Shown piece by piece: positions 15,475-25,987 of a DNA stretch of 64,000 nucleotides (position 1 is the stretch's first letter; each line of letters starts with the position of its first letter). The notes under the pieces are model-generated. The model ran no database searches, was not told the DNA's origin, and saw nothing but the letters and a program-made list of their open reading frames with translations. The stretch comes from Coprococcus sp. (GTDB taxonomy: Bacteria; Bacillota; Clostridia; Lachnospirales; Lachnospiraceae), in the NCBI GenBank assembly GCA_017935345.1, contig JAGBHU010000046.1, positions 1 through 64,000 on the forward strand, read 5' to 3'. The position numbers and the translations under genes were made by a program.

Positions 15475-18400
15475 TCAGTAAGTCTGCGTATATGATTCCA
15501 CGCAAGTTTTCATCATCAATGTTCCAAATTGTTTCTCCAACGTTTCAATATACTCTTTCTTTATATACAACTCAGTACCACTATATAATGGAATCGCATT
15601 CCCAGGATACTCGCTGTCGCCTTTGTAACTCGATGACCATTTTTTCATAATAAAGACAATATCATTTTCCTGATTAACTGCAATATATCTTCCATTCAAA
15701 AAATCAAATTCAATATGAACATTAAGTAATTTAGAAACTGTCATTCCTGGCCACAAATAACCTTCATCTTCTAATTCTAAATCCAGTGTTCTTCTAAAAT
15801 CAATCAGTGCTCCCAAATTACTTGAAATTACACAGCATTCTCCATTTTCAATTGATGAAACTAAACATTGCTGGAATGGAATCTGATTTTCTTCATCATC
15901 TTCTCCTACAATTCCTTGATATGCATATACCCAAGACACCTGATGATAATCAATTTGTTTTCTTATCTCAGAACTTCCGACTAGAATATATTCAGCCTCA
16001 TTATTTTTTATAAAAGGCTCGCACGAATTACTCTTATCATATAGATGATTTTGGGGTGGAATTTCACGGCACTTGAATAATTTATACATCCCTTGGTAGT
16101 CAGGTATCAGCCGAAACAAATTCTGCGGAATCAACTCTGGTTTTCTGTCACGATAAGCTTTTTCAATGATTACATGGAGCGCATATTGAATTACATATGA
16201 TTTGTACACGGTATTTGTTTCAGGCATCTTACTTCCCCCACCAACAAAATCGCGTATTTTATCATTCAATCTACTTGATGCATGTAGCCTTTCGTACAAT
16301 TCTACATAGTCAATACCACAAGTATCGACCACCTGCATAATTGGATCTCGATATACTGAATTCTTAGCGTATTCATCGGTTCCTTCTCGAGCCTCTTCTT
16401 TCCCAAGATCATATAGTTGTTCAGCTAAGTAAAACTCCATATCTTCTTGTTCCAAATAATCTGGTGAATGTTTATCTGCACACTTTAAAAGATAGCTCTT
16501 ATATATTGTAAATTCCGAAAATATGACGTCCAAAAGCAAATTTCTGGTTGGATAAACAGCATTAATTGCATTTATCATTCGATCAACATTCAAATCTTTC
16601 AAACGATATCCATAACATCTTACTAAATCTGCAATTGCTATTTGTGTCACAAGATTATACTGTTCATAATGTTCTAGACAAAATACTATTGCTTCTGTAA
16701 ATTCTGAATAATTCTCTTCTTCAGCAGCATTTGCCAAATAAGCATAAGTTGCCAGAAACGATTCCTTACCTCCATCAATAAACCGCATTAATAAGCAATT
16801 ACGCAGTCCTAACAGTTCATCTGTTTCTTCCAAAACATTATCAATAGGATAATGATCAAGATTCGGGAAACGAAGTTTCATAATATCAAATGCATTTCTC
16901 CAAATCGTAATAATGCTGTCCTTATCATACCCAAACGCAAAAAGTGCATCCAAAAGACCTTTTGTAATTCTGCCCGAATGCGAAATAATAACTTCAGGTA
17001 ATTCACTATAAAATGTGTTACAGGCTATATCAGAACTAAGTCGTATACTATTGAGAAATTCATCCTTATCAATTAACGAACTTCCCCATTCATATGAGTA
17101 AAGGTACATCAACATATGAATTTCTGACATTTCTTTATCGTCAAGTTCCAACTGCTCAATGATTTGTAGAACAGTATCCTTACGTTTCTTACTATACCCC
17201 CACCCACCGTATTCAGTAATTATAAATCTCAGTATCTCAAGTAGAGTGTCCTTATCATTCTGATAATTTCTAAGGAATCTACAGATATCTTGTACATCTC
17301 GCTCAATTAAATCATGTGTTTCAAACCATTTCTTTGCATCCTCTGTAGTTAAGGCTTCAAAACGTGTTTGATTACCTTCAAAAACATCCACTGTTTTCTT
17401 AACTTCTTTGTTTTCCATATCGTTGGCTTTTTTTATATGGAAATATTCTATATACTGTGAAACATCAAATCCTGATGACTCAACTGTTAATAAAAATTCT
17501 TTAATGCTTCCATCTTTCCACGAATCATTGTCCGACCAAGGACTATCAAGGATATTGAATCTTGAAACAACATTGATAACAAGTTCATTCATACGGCACT
17601 TGATTAGTAATCTTTCATCATCGTCTGCTCCTGTGCACATCTGCTCTAGTGTTCTGAATACAGATGTGGATGCTTCAATTATTCTTGGGCTTGTATCATT
17701 TGGAAGCGACTCAATCAGTCCAATCACAATATCTAAACAGTTCAAATCATTGCTATACTTTTTTATAGCAGAACGTAGCATGCCCTCCACAACCCAGCTT
17801 TTTCCGAACTTGATTTGTAACCCCGACAGGAATGCAAGTGCATAGTTCGAGTCTGTCTTGAGCAATTTATCAAACCAGCGATTTAGAAAGTGCTTTGTTT
17901 CTCTTCCATCAGTATGATTCCAAAGAGCCATTGTCATTTTTGTTATTGTATCACGTTCCTCTTCTGGATTTCCTGCAACAGCTTCAAAAAAAATGTTATA
18001 AGAATCCATAATTTGCAACAGAATAATATCCTTGTGATATCCATATGCAACAAGATAACGTATACATACATCAAAATGCTCTAAAGCCTCAGACTGATTA
18101 TACTTTGAAATAAGGCTAACAAAACGTAACTTTGCTGCAGCTATACAATCATATACCTCATTTTTTTCTATTTTCTCCTGAGTCCTTAATAAATAAGGTT
18201 TTACGATCTCATAATTATCAATTGTCAGAAAACGAGATATTAAACCCAAAAATTCAGCATCAGTTAATGGACCTCCCATACTATGATTCAAACTTGTTCC
18301 AGTCTCATCATCAAGCCGTTCGAGAATCCCCAGTGCTTTCTCCAGATCCTCTACTGTCCCATTTTTGACAATCAGCTCTACCGCCCGTTCATATGACCTT

Positions 18401-21315
18401 GTTAATTCATTCTGTAGAAAATACAAATCACAAGTACGTGGTTCTCCTTTGAAAACTTCCGTATCCTGTAGCAATAGTTCCAAATTAGTAAGTGCTGTTT
18501 CACAGATTGTTTTAGAATCCATTTGTGCTGTGTGTGCACACAATTCTGACATCTTGATAGAATATATTATCCAATTATAGAACCAGTTAATATTTTCACA
18601 ATCCTCACAGACTTTCTCTATTACTTTCCTATCCCCCTCCACAGCCAGATAATATATTTGTGAGAAAAATTCTTTAAAAATCCTTATATCTTTTTCTCCT
18701 GGCATCCTCAATGTTTTGATTTTTTCCCAGTTTCCAATTGTAACCTCAAAGGAAACTTCACTTTGCGGATAATATCCAGTCTCAATATACGAAAGAAAGT
18801 TTTTCCAATTAATCAGTTGTTGCTCCTCCGCAATTGAAACAATTTCATCAAATTCTATATAGTCCTGTAGCTCATCATACGCAATCTCAATACATTGGTT
18901 TCTTATTGAAACCTTTTCTTTTTCTATTGCCTCCATAATTTTAGGAATGATACTAACTCCTTGTTCATCAAGATAATATCTATAATAGTATTTAAGTTCC
19001 TCAATCTTATACTGTTTAGCCTCTGTATCTAAATACAGTTCCCACCAAGGTGTAATACCAGCTTTCGAAGAAATATAACACGCAATTCGGCCTATATTCA
19101 TATCAAAGGTTGGTTTTCCATCAATTTGCATTAATTGATTTAGTTTAGAAGCACCCTTTATATCACATATTGCTTGGAAGTATTCTTCTCCAGTACTATC
19201 GAATTCGTTCATATCATCGAGCATTGCCAACAACTCACCTGCTGTTACCAACGCAACTAAATTTCTAATTCTACCCGCACTTCGGATAATACAATTCAAG
19301 TTCATTCTTATTCGTTTTCGAGAATAACCCTCTGAGACTGATTTAAGAACAAATTCTTTCTCAATCAATTCAATATTTTCGACATCCCTCTTGATTTTAT
19401 ACAGCAATTCAGTAAGATAATAAAATGACTTGTCAAATTCAAAAAATGGTTTCTTCTGTAACCAATCAGCAAGAATACCATAGACATTTCTCTCTAAATC
19501 CACTTTTTTATCTTTTAATGAAGCTAAAACAAACCGGCGGAAACTTTCATGATAGATTGAAAAGCCACCGCTTAGTGTATTTTCTATCAATAATGGATGA
19601 AGCACCGATATATCTTGTTCTACAAATTCTCCATCTCCTGTAATCTCCATTAAATCATTTAAACCAAGATAGAAATCTGCCCCACAAAGTGCATTAACCG
19701 TGCGGTTATTATGAACTTTTGTATACAAATAGGAATAATATTTAGACAGACTGATATCGTAGTCAGGTATTTCGTCTATTAATTCTTTATTCACATCTAA
19801 GTTTCGTAATTGGCGCAAGATATAACTAAGGTATAGAGCATTTCCCTGAGATTTCTTAAGTAGATATTCACTTATTGATGAAATATCATCATCTTCAATA
19901 GTATCATCACTAATTTGAAAAGTCTCCATCAAGGATTTTACTTGTTCTATTCCCCATGGCTCAATCTCAAATACACTGTAGTTCTTGCTTTTAAACTTCT
20001 CTATTTCATCTATTGGCTGCGATGATATTATTACATAGCAGTTATCAGGAAAATCGATTTCCAACAGTTCCGAAATGATTTCAATTTCAGAGTGGGAAAT
20101 AAAATCTTTATTTAGCTCATATTCTCTAGCTATATGATCTAGACCATCTACCACTAAATAGAATTCTTCTTCAATGAAACAAAGCAAATTTTCAAGCTCT
20201 GCTTTATTAGCACCATAAACTGTATTTTTATGTACAACTAGCTCGGGGCATTGTTCCACAATCTGCGAAACTAGATTTCCATATAAGGAAGTGACACGTA
20301 TTCTCTCAAGGCTATTTGTATCCTGTAAAGACTGGAAACAATTATAATGTATAACTTTACTATCTTCGCTCGTAAGTTTATCTATGTATTCATCAACAAG
20401 CCAAGACTTTCCAGATCCAGGATTGCCTGAAATAATGACACGTTTTGAATCATGAATTACTCTGTGTAACTTTTCAATTTCATCACCAAGTATAATCTGA
20501 TGCGTTGAATCCACCGGAAATCTTTGATCGAATTTCCCGTAATCCATTATTAATCCAAGGCGCCCCACTAATATATTTGTATAAAGTCTGTTTCCTATCG
20601 CTCTAGAATGTTTTACTTCCGTTGCAAGTTTATAAATAATATCCTCTACGTTGAGAGCATCATTTGGATATATTCCTACCCCCAATTTCTCAGTTTGCCG
20701 AATAATAACATTTTCTAGAGCTCCAGGATTCTTTAAATCCAGACTTGCTTTAGGCATTTCTAAAATAATCGTGAGCTCATTACAAAAAGCTAAAAAGGCT
20801 TCTCTATCAATAAGTCCTGACTTAATCGCCGTATTAAACTTTCTCCAACTTTTTGGTGGTAATTTTTCTGCTGGCCAAAACACGTCACCGTCAAACGAAT
20901 ATGCAACAACCGAAAAAGGCAGAGATTGTTCTTGAATAGGTTTCAAAAACTCTGTAATTGGATCATCATCAGTAGGCCTGTTCCACGCAAGACATAACTT
21001 TATTTGAGTATCATTTTCGGATTCTTTTCTCATTTTCCAAGAAGCGAAAAGATCACATAACGCAGTATCATGTCCATTGCCATTTGCCAAGTCATCTTTA
21101 GTAAGTTTATGGGAGCTTTCTTCATCAGAATACTTAATTTGAAATTCAGTGTTGCCATTAGACATCTTCAACTTTAAATCGTCAAATTTATCTCCGCTGA
21201 AATCCTTACGATCGATAATCAGTTCAGCATCTATCTGTTGAACCATCAGTTGTAGAATTATTGAAACAGTAAAATAATCCTGATATTCATATCCTTCATG
21301 GATTGGACTCTGCAT
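15475..21315 (-). CDS. Giant STAND NTPase with DUF4297/Cap4-like nuclease, Avs-like defence protein
   Basis: A 1946-residue protein. The N-terminus fits the DUF4297/Cap4 PD-(D/E)xK endonuclease: GYEYQDYF (8-15), an acidic pair Asp45-Asp46 in KFDDLKL, and the catalytic-type EFQIK (Glu57, Gln59, Lys61). The NTPase has Walker A GNPGSGKS at 297-304 and Walker B YLVVDGLDH near 390. A helical-repeat sensor of over 1000 residues follows, then a distinct C-terminal domain of about 200 residues. This is the layout of Avs-type defence proteins, in which recognition of a phage protein switches on DNA cleavage. The start has AGGAGGTC upstream. It is AT-rich and stands alone between the AlbA and type I RM genes. 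No gene for a separate partner is apparent. Confidence 0.8.
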   Translation of the reverse strand: MQSPIHEGYEYQDYFTVSIILQLMVQQIDAELIIDRKDFSGDKFDDLKLKMSNGNTEFQIKYSDEESSHKLTKDDLANGNGHDTALCDLFASWKMRKESENDTQIKLCLAWNRPTDDDPITEFLKPIQEQSLPFSVVAYSFDGDVFWPAEKLPPKSWRKFNTAIKSGLIDREAFLAFCNELTIILEMPKASLDLKNPGALENVIIRQTEKLGVGIYPNDALNVEDIIYKLATEVKHSRAIGNRLYTNILVGRLGLIMDYGKFDQRFPVDSTHQIILGDEIEKLHRVIHDSKRVIISGNPGSGKSWLVDEYIDKLTSEDSKVIHYNCFQSLQDTNSLERIRVTSLYGNLVSQIVEQCPELVVHKNTVYGANKAELENLLCFIEEEFYLVVDGLDHIAREYELNKDFISHSEIEIISELLEIDFPDNCYVIISSQPIDEIEKFKSKNYSVFEIEPWGIEQVKSLMETFQISDDTIEDDDISSISEYLLKKSQGNALYLSYILRQLRNLDVNKELIDEIPDYDISLSKYYSYLYTKVHNNRTVNALCGADFYLGLNDLMEITGDGEFVEQDISVLHPLLIENTLSGGFSIYHESFRRFVLASLKDKKVDLERNVYGILADWLQKKPFFEFDKSFYYLTELLYKIKRDVENIELIEKEFVLKSVSEGYSRKRIRMNLNCIIRSAGRIRNLVALVTAGELLAMLDDMNEFDSTGEEYFQAICDIKGASKLNQLMQIDGKPTFDMNIGRIACYISSKAGITPWWELYLDTEAKQYKIEELKYYYRYYLDEQGVSIIPKIMEAIEKEKVSIRNQCIEIAYDELQDYIEFDEIVSIAEEQQLINWKNFLSYIETGYYPQSEVSFEVTIGNWEKIKTLRMPGEKDIRIFKEFFSQIYYLAVEGDRKVIEKVCEDCENINWFYNWIIYSIKMSELCAHTAQMDSKTICETALTNLELLLQDTEVFKGEPRTCDLYFLQNELTRSYERAVELIVKNGTVEDLEKALGILERLDDETGTSLNHSMGGPLTDAEFLGLISRFLTIDNYEIVKPYLLRTQEKIEKNEVYDCIAAAKLRFVSLISKYNQSEALEHFDVCIRYLVAYGYHKDIILLQIMDSYNIFFEAVAGNPEEERDTITKMTMALWNHTDGRETKHFLNRWFDKLLKTDSNYALAFLSGLQIKFGKSWVVEGMLRSAIKKYSNDLNCLDIVIGLIESLPNDTSPRIIEASTSVFRTLEQMCTGADDDERLLIKCRMNELVINVVSRFNILDSPWSDNDSWKDGSIKEFLLTVESSGFDVSQYIEYFHIKKANDMENKEVKKTVDVFEGNQTRFEALTTEDAKKWFETHDLIERDVQDICRFLRNYQNDKDTLLEILRFIITEYGGWGYSKKRKDTVLQIIEQLELDDKEMSEIHMLMYLYSYEWGSSLIDKDEFLNSIRLSSDIACNTFYSELPEVIISHSGRITKGLLDALFAFGYDKDSIITIWRNAFDIMKLRFPNLDHYPIDNVLEETDELLGLRNCLLMRFIDGGKESFLATYAYLANAAEEENYSEFTEAIVFCLEHYEQYNLVTQIAIADLVRCYGYRLKDLNVDRMINAINAVYPTRNLLLDVIFSEFTIYKSYLLKCADKHSPDYLEQEDMEFYLAEQLYDLGKEEAREGTDEYAKNSVYRDPIMQVVDTCGIDYVELYERLHASSRLNDKIRDFVGGGSKMPETNTVYKSYVIQYALHVIIEKAYRDRKPELIPQNLFRLIPDYQGMYKLFKCREIPPQNHLYDKSNSCEPFIKNNEAEYILVGSSEIRKQIDYHQVSWVYAYQGIVGEDDEENQIPFQQCLVSSIENGECCVISSNLGALIDFRRTLDLELEDEGYLWPGMTVSKLLNVHIEFDFLNGRYIAVNQENDIVFIMKKWSSSYKGDSEYPGNAIPLYSGTELYIKKEYIETLEKQFGTLMMKTCVESYTQTY

Positions 21316-21487
21316 TTTATGACCTCCTCACATAAACACTAAGTAATTCAACTTATTAATTCTTCCCCTGCCATCAAATCACTTATATCTATCTTAATTT
21401 TTATCTCATGCATCCACCGACTTTAATTCCTATACTATTCTTAATATAAAGCTAATTCATCTGTGTAGTATTATCAAATCAATATGG

Positions 21488-21596
21488 CGGTGGGGAATGA
21501 CCCCCACTTTACAATCGCCCACGCATGGTTGCAGGTTACGCCATCTTGCCGCCCTCATAGCTTTATAGCCATGCACATACAGTGAGGGGGAATTTA
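21488..21596. other. GC-rich structured intergenic element
   Basis: A sharply GC-rich patch in an AT-rich island, between hsdR and the giant nuclease gene. It has a hairpin GTGGGG-AATGA-CCCCCAC (21490-21507 region), GGCGG / CCGCC pairing across 21486-21553, and a GTGAGGGGG end 4-12 bp past the hsdR stop. It lacks a coding frame. It could be a structured RNA, a terminator region or the end of a mobile element. The remaining part of 21316-21487 shows nothing recognisable. Confidence 0.4.
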
Positions 21597-21599
21597 ATA

Positions 21600-24500
21600 T
21601 TAATCCTTCCTTAACGCCTTATATAACTCTGCTGCCATTGCATCCTGAACCTTCTGATAAAAATCCGGATCGTTAAACAGTTTAGCAAAAGAATCGTTAT
21701 TATCTAAGAAACATTGTGTCACAATATCCCTGAATTTATCCGGGAACAGTGACTTCACAAACATTTCAGTACTGTTGTCCTTAGCATACTTCTTGAATTT
21801 CTTCACCTCGGTATCCTTCATAAACATCTGATAAATACCTTCAATGATTACTCTATCCGCATCAGTGAAATTACCACTAAAGCGTTCATTAACTTTGTCA
21901 ATGATGCTCTGCAAAGTATCCTTTTTCTTACTATTCTTCTTTGGTGCCGCACTTCCACCTGGTACAAATACTGGTGGCTTTTCATCCAATACGATTGCTC
22001 CTGCAAAAGTCTCAGTAAGTGAAGCATACTCCAAACGAATCTTATCATCAATATCAACAAAATCTACCACATCAGGTCTAGGAAGCAATTTTACAAGATG
22101 CGTGGTGTACTGATATTCATGAAACAACTCAGGATCGTGCAAACGCACCAGCTGTGTAACATATGAATAAATACGGTTAAATCTTCGTATATAATCTCTT
22201 GATGCTTCTCTGTCATCCTCATCTAAATCCTTATATCTCTGGATGACCGGACGGAACATACCTGCTAATCTCCCCAATGCTGCCGCATCCTGATTTTTAC
22301 CCACATTAGAAACCATAAACTTATTGAACACATCCACATCATCATAATTATAAATCATATAATCATGAATCTTATTTCTAATATCGTATGCTGCGTTTAT
22401 ATCCGTATCGCCTTCCATAGTAGTATCTTCATAATACGGAAGAAATGCTCCCTTAATATCTTCCTCTGTATTTTCAAAATCCAATACAAAAGTGCTATTC
22501 TTCCCTGATGTTGTACGATTCAAACGAGAAAGTGTCTGTACTGCGGTAACATCATGGAGCTTTTTGTCAACATACATCGTATGGAGCAATGGTTCATCAA
22601 ATCCGGTCTGATACTTATTCGCCACCACCAGAATATTGTACTGGCTACTGTGGAACGCCTTACGAAACTTCTTGTCTGTGGTAATGTACTTTCCGTTTTC
22701 ATCCACATTCATAGTAGCCTCTGTAAATGGTTTCTCACTCGGATAATCCTCAAGGGTTACTTCCCCGGAAAAAGCAATCATAACATCGCTGCCTGCACAT
22801 TCCGCCTCATGCTCCTTTATATAATTCTTAATGGCAAGATAATAACGAACAGCATTCGCACGGCTATCTGCAACAACCATCGCCTTTCCTTTTCCATTTA
22901 TCTGATATCGGCAATTTTCAAGGAAGTTCGTCATTATCATTTCTGTCTTCTGAGCAATCGTATAACCATGTTTCTTGTAGTACTTAAATAATGCACGGGA
23001 TGTCGGTCCCTCAATCAGTTCCGGATTATCTTCTGATACTTTTATGAGTTTGAAAGCTTCTTTTACTGTTGTATAATTTGCTAACACATCGAGAATATAC
23101 CCTTCTTCGATTGCCTGTCTCATAGAATAGACATGGAACGGTGCTCTAACAGATTCACCATTCTCATTTACTCCAACAACAGTTCCAAAAGTCTCTATCG
23201 TCTGTTGCTTTGGCGTTGCTGTAAATGCAAAGAATGACTGATTATCATGCCTTCCCTGGCCAATAACCGCATTGATATACTCGTCAGTCAAATCTACTTC
23301 TTCTTCCTCAATTCCTGCTTCTTCTGCATATTCCTTAATTGCAGCACCTATATCTATCAGGCTGCGTCTAAGAGTCTTAGCACTCTCTCCATTCTGGCCC
23401 TGATGTGCTTCGTCAATAATTACCGCAAATTTACGTCCACGGAATTTCTCCATGTCCTTTTTAGCAAAAAGGAATTTCTGAATCGTACAGATAATAATAC
23501 GCTTCTTATCATTGATAGCTTCAGCAAGGCTTCTTGAATTTTTCTTATCATCAATGGCTTCTACCAAACCAACCTGATGTTCAAAACTGTTAATGGTATC
23601 CTGCAACTGACCATCTAATACCACACGGTTTGTAACTACAATGACAGAGTCAAACAATCCCTTATTATCTGCATCGTGTACAGATGCTAATCTATAAGCA
23701 ATCCATGCGATAGAATTAGACTTGCCGGAACCTGCCGAATGCTGAATCAGATAATTGTTCCCAACACCATTTACTTTCACATCAGCCATAATTTTCTTTA
23801 TAACATCATACTGATGATAACGAGGGAAAATCATCTTTTCCCTTGTCACCATCTTAGTAACACCATTCTTAACCACTTCTTCCTTTTCTTTCACGAAAGA
23901 AATGAAACGGTGAATCAAGTCAAGCATACTGTCTCTTTGAAGTACTTCTTCCCACAGATAACTTGTATCATATCCACTTGGATTCCGTGGATTTCCTGCT
24001 CCTCCGGTTACACCGGCTCCATTGGAACCCTGATTAAATGGCAGGAAATGAGTATTCCCGTCCGCCAACTGGGTAGTCATCCAAGCCTCATATAAATCAA
24101 CCGCAAAATAAACCAAAAATCTATGATTTAATCTGAAAGCAAACTCCTTAGAGCTACGATCATCCTTAAACTGCTTGATTGCACAGTGGTAATCCTGACC
24201 TGTCAGCTGATTTTTCAGTTCCAAAGCCACCACCGGAATACCATTGACAGAAAGAACCATGTCTATAGTATTGGTATTAGCAGTACTATAGCGGAACTGA
24301 CGGGTACAACCAAGTATATTCGCCTCATAGCGTTCCGCTGCCAAAGAACTGTTTTCTGATTCCGGCTTAAAATAGCACACCTTCAACTTACAACCCATAT
24401 CCTCTATTCCATTGCGAAGAACATATAATAATCCTTGATTGGATATAGTGGTCTCTAAGCGATGATATAACTTCTCCGATGCATTTGCACCATAGTACTT

Positions 24501-24704
24501 TACATACTTCGCCCACTCCTTCGGCTGTGTCTTTTCAATAAACTCACAAAGCACATCCATATAGATGCACTTAGCTACATCATGCTGGCGGTTATGTACC
24601 CAATTACCATCTGCGTCCTGCCCACAGAACTGGGTATATCCACCTTCTGGTGAGATAAGAAATGATTCTATATCTCGTTCAAATCTCTTTTCGCTTTTAT
24701 CCAC
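21600..24704 (-). CDS. hsdR: Type I restriction endonuclease, R subunit
   Basis: A 1034-residue HsdR. The N-terminal nuclease domain includes the PD-(D/E)xK-type strand IPVVALELKNQL (about 175-187). The SF2 translocase motor shows HSAGSGKSNSIAW (Walker A), a DEAH box in VIIDEAHQG, FTATP (motif III), and motif VI near LSRLNRTTSGK. It cleaves DNA after translocation when recruited by the HsdMS complex to unmodified sites. The GTG start shares one base with the hsdS stop and has AAGGAGGTG upstream. Length is normal. It is the last gene of the RM operon. Confidence 0.96.
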   Translation of the reverse strand: MDKSEKRFERDIESFLISPEGGYTQFCGQDADGNWVHNRQHDVAKCIYMDVLCEFIEKTQPKEWAKYVKYYGANASEKLYHRLETTISNQGLLYVLRNGIEDMGCKLKVCYFKPESENSSLAAERYEANILGCTRQFRYSTANTNTIDMVLSVNGIPVVALELKNQLTGQDYHCAIKQFKDDRSSKEFAFRLNHRFLVYFAVDLYEAWMTTQLADGNTHFLPFNQGSNGAGVTGGAGNPRNPSGYDTSYLWEEVLQRDSMLDLIHRFISFVKEKEEVVKNGVTKMVTREKMIFPRYHQYDVIKKIMADVKVNGVGNNYLIQHSAGSGKSNSIAWIAYRLASVHDADNKGLFDSVIVVTNRVVLDGQLQDTINSFEHQVGLVEAIDDKKNSRSLAEAINDKKRIIICTIQKFLFAKKDMEKFRGRKFAVIIDEAHQGQNGESAKTLRRSLIDIGAAIKEYAEEAGIEEEEVDLTDEYINAVIGQGRHDNQSFFAFTATPKQQTIETFGTVVGVNENGESVRAPFHVYSMRQAIEEGYILDVLANYTTVKEAFKLIKVSEDNPELIEGPTSRALFKYYKKHGYTIAQKTEMIMTNFLENCRYQINGKGKAMVVADSRANAVRYYLAIKNYIKEHEAECAGSDVMIAFSGEVTLEDYPSEKPFTEATMNVDENGKYITTDKKFRKAFHSSQYNILVVANKYQTGFDEPLLHTMYVDKKLHDVTAVQTLSRLNRTTSGKNSTFVLDFENTEEDIKGAFLPYYEDTTMEGDTDINAAYDIRNKIHDYMIYNYDDVDVFNKFMVSNVGKNQDAAALGRLAGMFRPVIQRYKDLDEDDREASRDYIRRFNRIYSYVTQLVRLHDPELFHEYQYTTHLVKLLPRPDVVDFVDIDDKIRLEYASLTETFAGAIVLDEKPPVFVPGGSAAPKKNSKKKDTLQSIIDKVNERFSGNFTDADRVIIEGIYQMFMKDTEVKKFKKYAKDNSTEMFVKSLFPDKFRDIVTQCFLDNNDSFAKLFNDPDFYQKVQDAMAAELYKALRKD

Positions 24705-25987
24705 TATGACACCTCCTTCTTACCTGTGACATATTCGTAAATAAGGGAACGCTTGTATTGTTCCAATTTTTCAATCTTAGATTGTTTAATAGCAATTAAG
24801 CGGTCAATTTGAGCACATTTTTTATCCAGAAAATCGGCGATTGCAATTTGCTCATTATGTGGTGGTATCAATACTGTCATTGCCCTTAACAAACCTTGCC
24901 CTAAACTCGCTCGTGTTACTAAATTCATTTCTTTTACAAGATAGCGACGAATATGTTCTCCTCTAAAATAGTACTTAGCGTATTGCGTAGTTAACGCATC
25001 ATTAAAAGGTCTTAATCTAATTAAGAAACCTGCGAATGTTGCATTCTCTATTGTTTCTGTGCACACAGAGGAAAAACCCACTTCTTCTATCGTTTCAGAT
25101 GTTCGAGTAAAGAAAATGTCTCCCTTTTTCACTGAGTAATTCTCTCTTTCTATTTCCGTTGATTCTACCAATCCAGCAACCTCAGATGGCAATTCCATAT
25201 TTTTATATACATCTCCATAGCTCACAAATGGATATCCATTTCCAAAATATTCCCCACCTTTAGATATGCCATTTTGAGTATTACCAATATATTTCACACG
25301 TAACTTTTCCCAATGTTTCGGCATTTCTCCAATCCAATCTATGCAACTATCCTTCATCGGCACAGTAGGGTCAATTCCCTTTGTGACAACCTCTGTAATC
25401 AAGCTCTGCTTATAAGCTTTCAGCTTTTCAATCTGTTTCTGCACATTTGCGATAAGAGTTTCGACCTGTGCCAACTTCTCATCCAGAAAAAACGCAATTT
25501 TTTGTTGTTCTTTCATTGGTGGTAAAACAGTAGGTACTGCACCTAATTGTTCCTCCGTTAAGGAATGTCTCAAATTCTTCGCAAGATGCAGTAGTTCCTT
25601 GGTATTGTCAAGGTTTAGATAATAATAGTAATAATAGCTTGCATCAGCAATCGTACCCAATTTGAATTGACTGTAAGCGGGACTACATACACCATCATTC
25701 TTAATCAATCCTATACAACGCGGGGTGACATCAATGTCAAACAGGCACATCAACAGATTTCCAGCTTCCACGAATTGGTATCCATCAAAAGTAGCGGGCA
25801 TTTTGCCTGATGGATTATCCAAATCTCTTACAATTACCCCTCTCATCGTAAGTGAAAGAACATCCTCACCTGTATATTGAGTTCTTATATTCTTAACTTT
25901 TTTCATCAAGTGTTTATTGGCAATAATTTCCCAATCATCCGGTATTTCGCCAATCCATTCAACTCCACTATCTTTCATCTCACGCAT
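24704..25987 (-). CDS. hsdS: Type I restriction-modification specificity subunit
   Basis: A 427-residue HsdS with two target-recognition domains, each introduced by a related repeat (MKDSGVEWIGEIPDDWE near the start and MKDSCIDWIGEMPKHWE near 215) and closed by conserved coiled-coil helices (FFLDEKLAQVETLIANVQKQIEKL and its partner near the C-terminus). It sets the bipartite DNA sequence recognised. The ATG at 25987 overlaps the end of hsdM, with GGAG at the right distance; a TTG two codons earlier is less likely. Both domains are complete, with no sign of an invertible second hsdS nearby. Confidence 0.94.
   Translation of the reverse strand: MREMKDSGVEWIGEIPDDWEIIANKHLMKKVKNIRTQYTGEDVLSLTMRGVIVRDLDNPSGKMPATFDGYQFVEAGNLLMCLFDIDVTPRCIGLIKNDGVCSPAYSQFKLGTIADASYYYYYYLNLDNTKELLHLAKNLRHSLTEEQLGAVPTVLPPMKEQQKIAFFLDEKLAQVETLIANVQKQIEKLKAYKQSLITEVVTKGIDPTVPMKDSCIDWIGEMPKHWEKLRVKYIGNTQNGISKGGEYFGNGYPFVSYGDVYKNMELPSEVAGLVESTEIERENYSVKKGDIFFTRTSETIEEVGFSSVCTETIENATFAGFLIRLRPFNDALTTQYAKYYFRGEHIRRYLVKEMNLVTRASLGQGLLRAMTVLIPPHNEQIAIADFLDKKCAQIDRLIAIKQSKIEKLEQYKRSLIYEYVTGKKEVS

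Noticed and set aside
24704-25987. Phase-variable hsdS by inversion
   Set aside because: There is a single full hsdS and no inverted partial copy or recombinase nearby; the MTase fusion is on the same strand with a dissimilar target domain.
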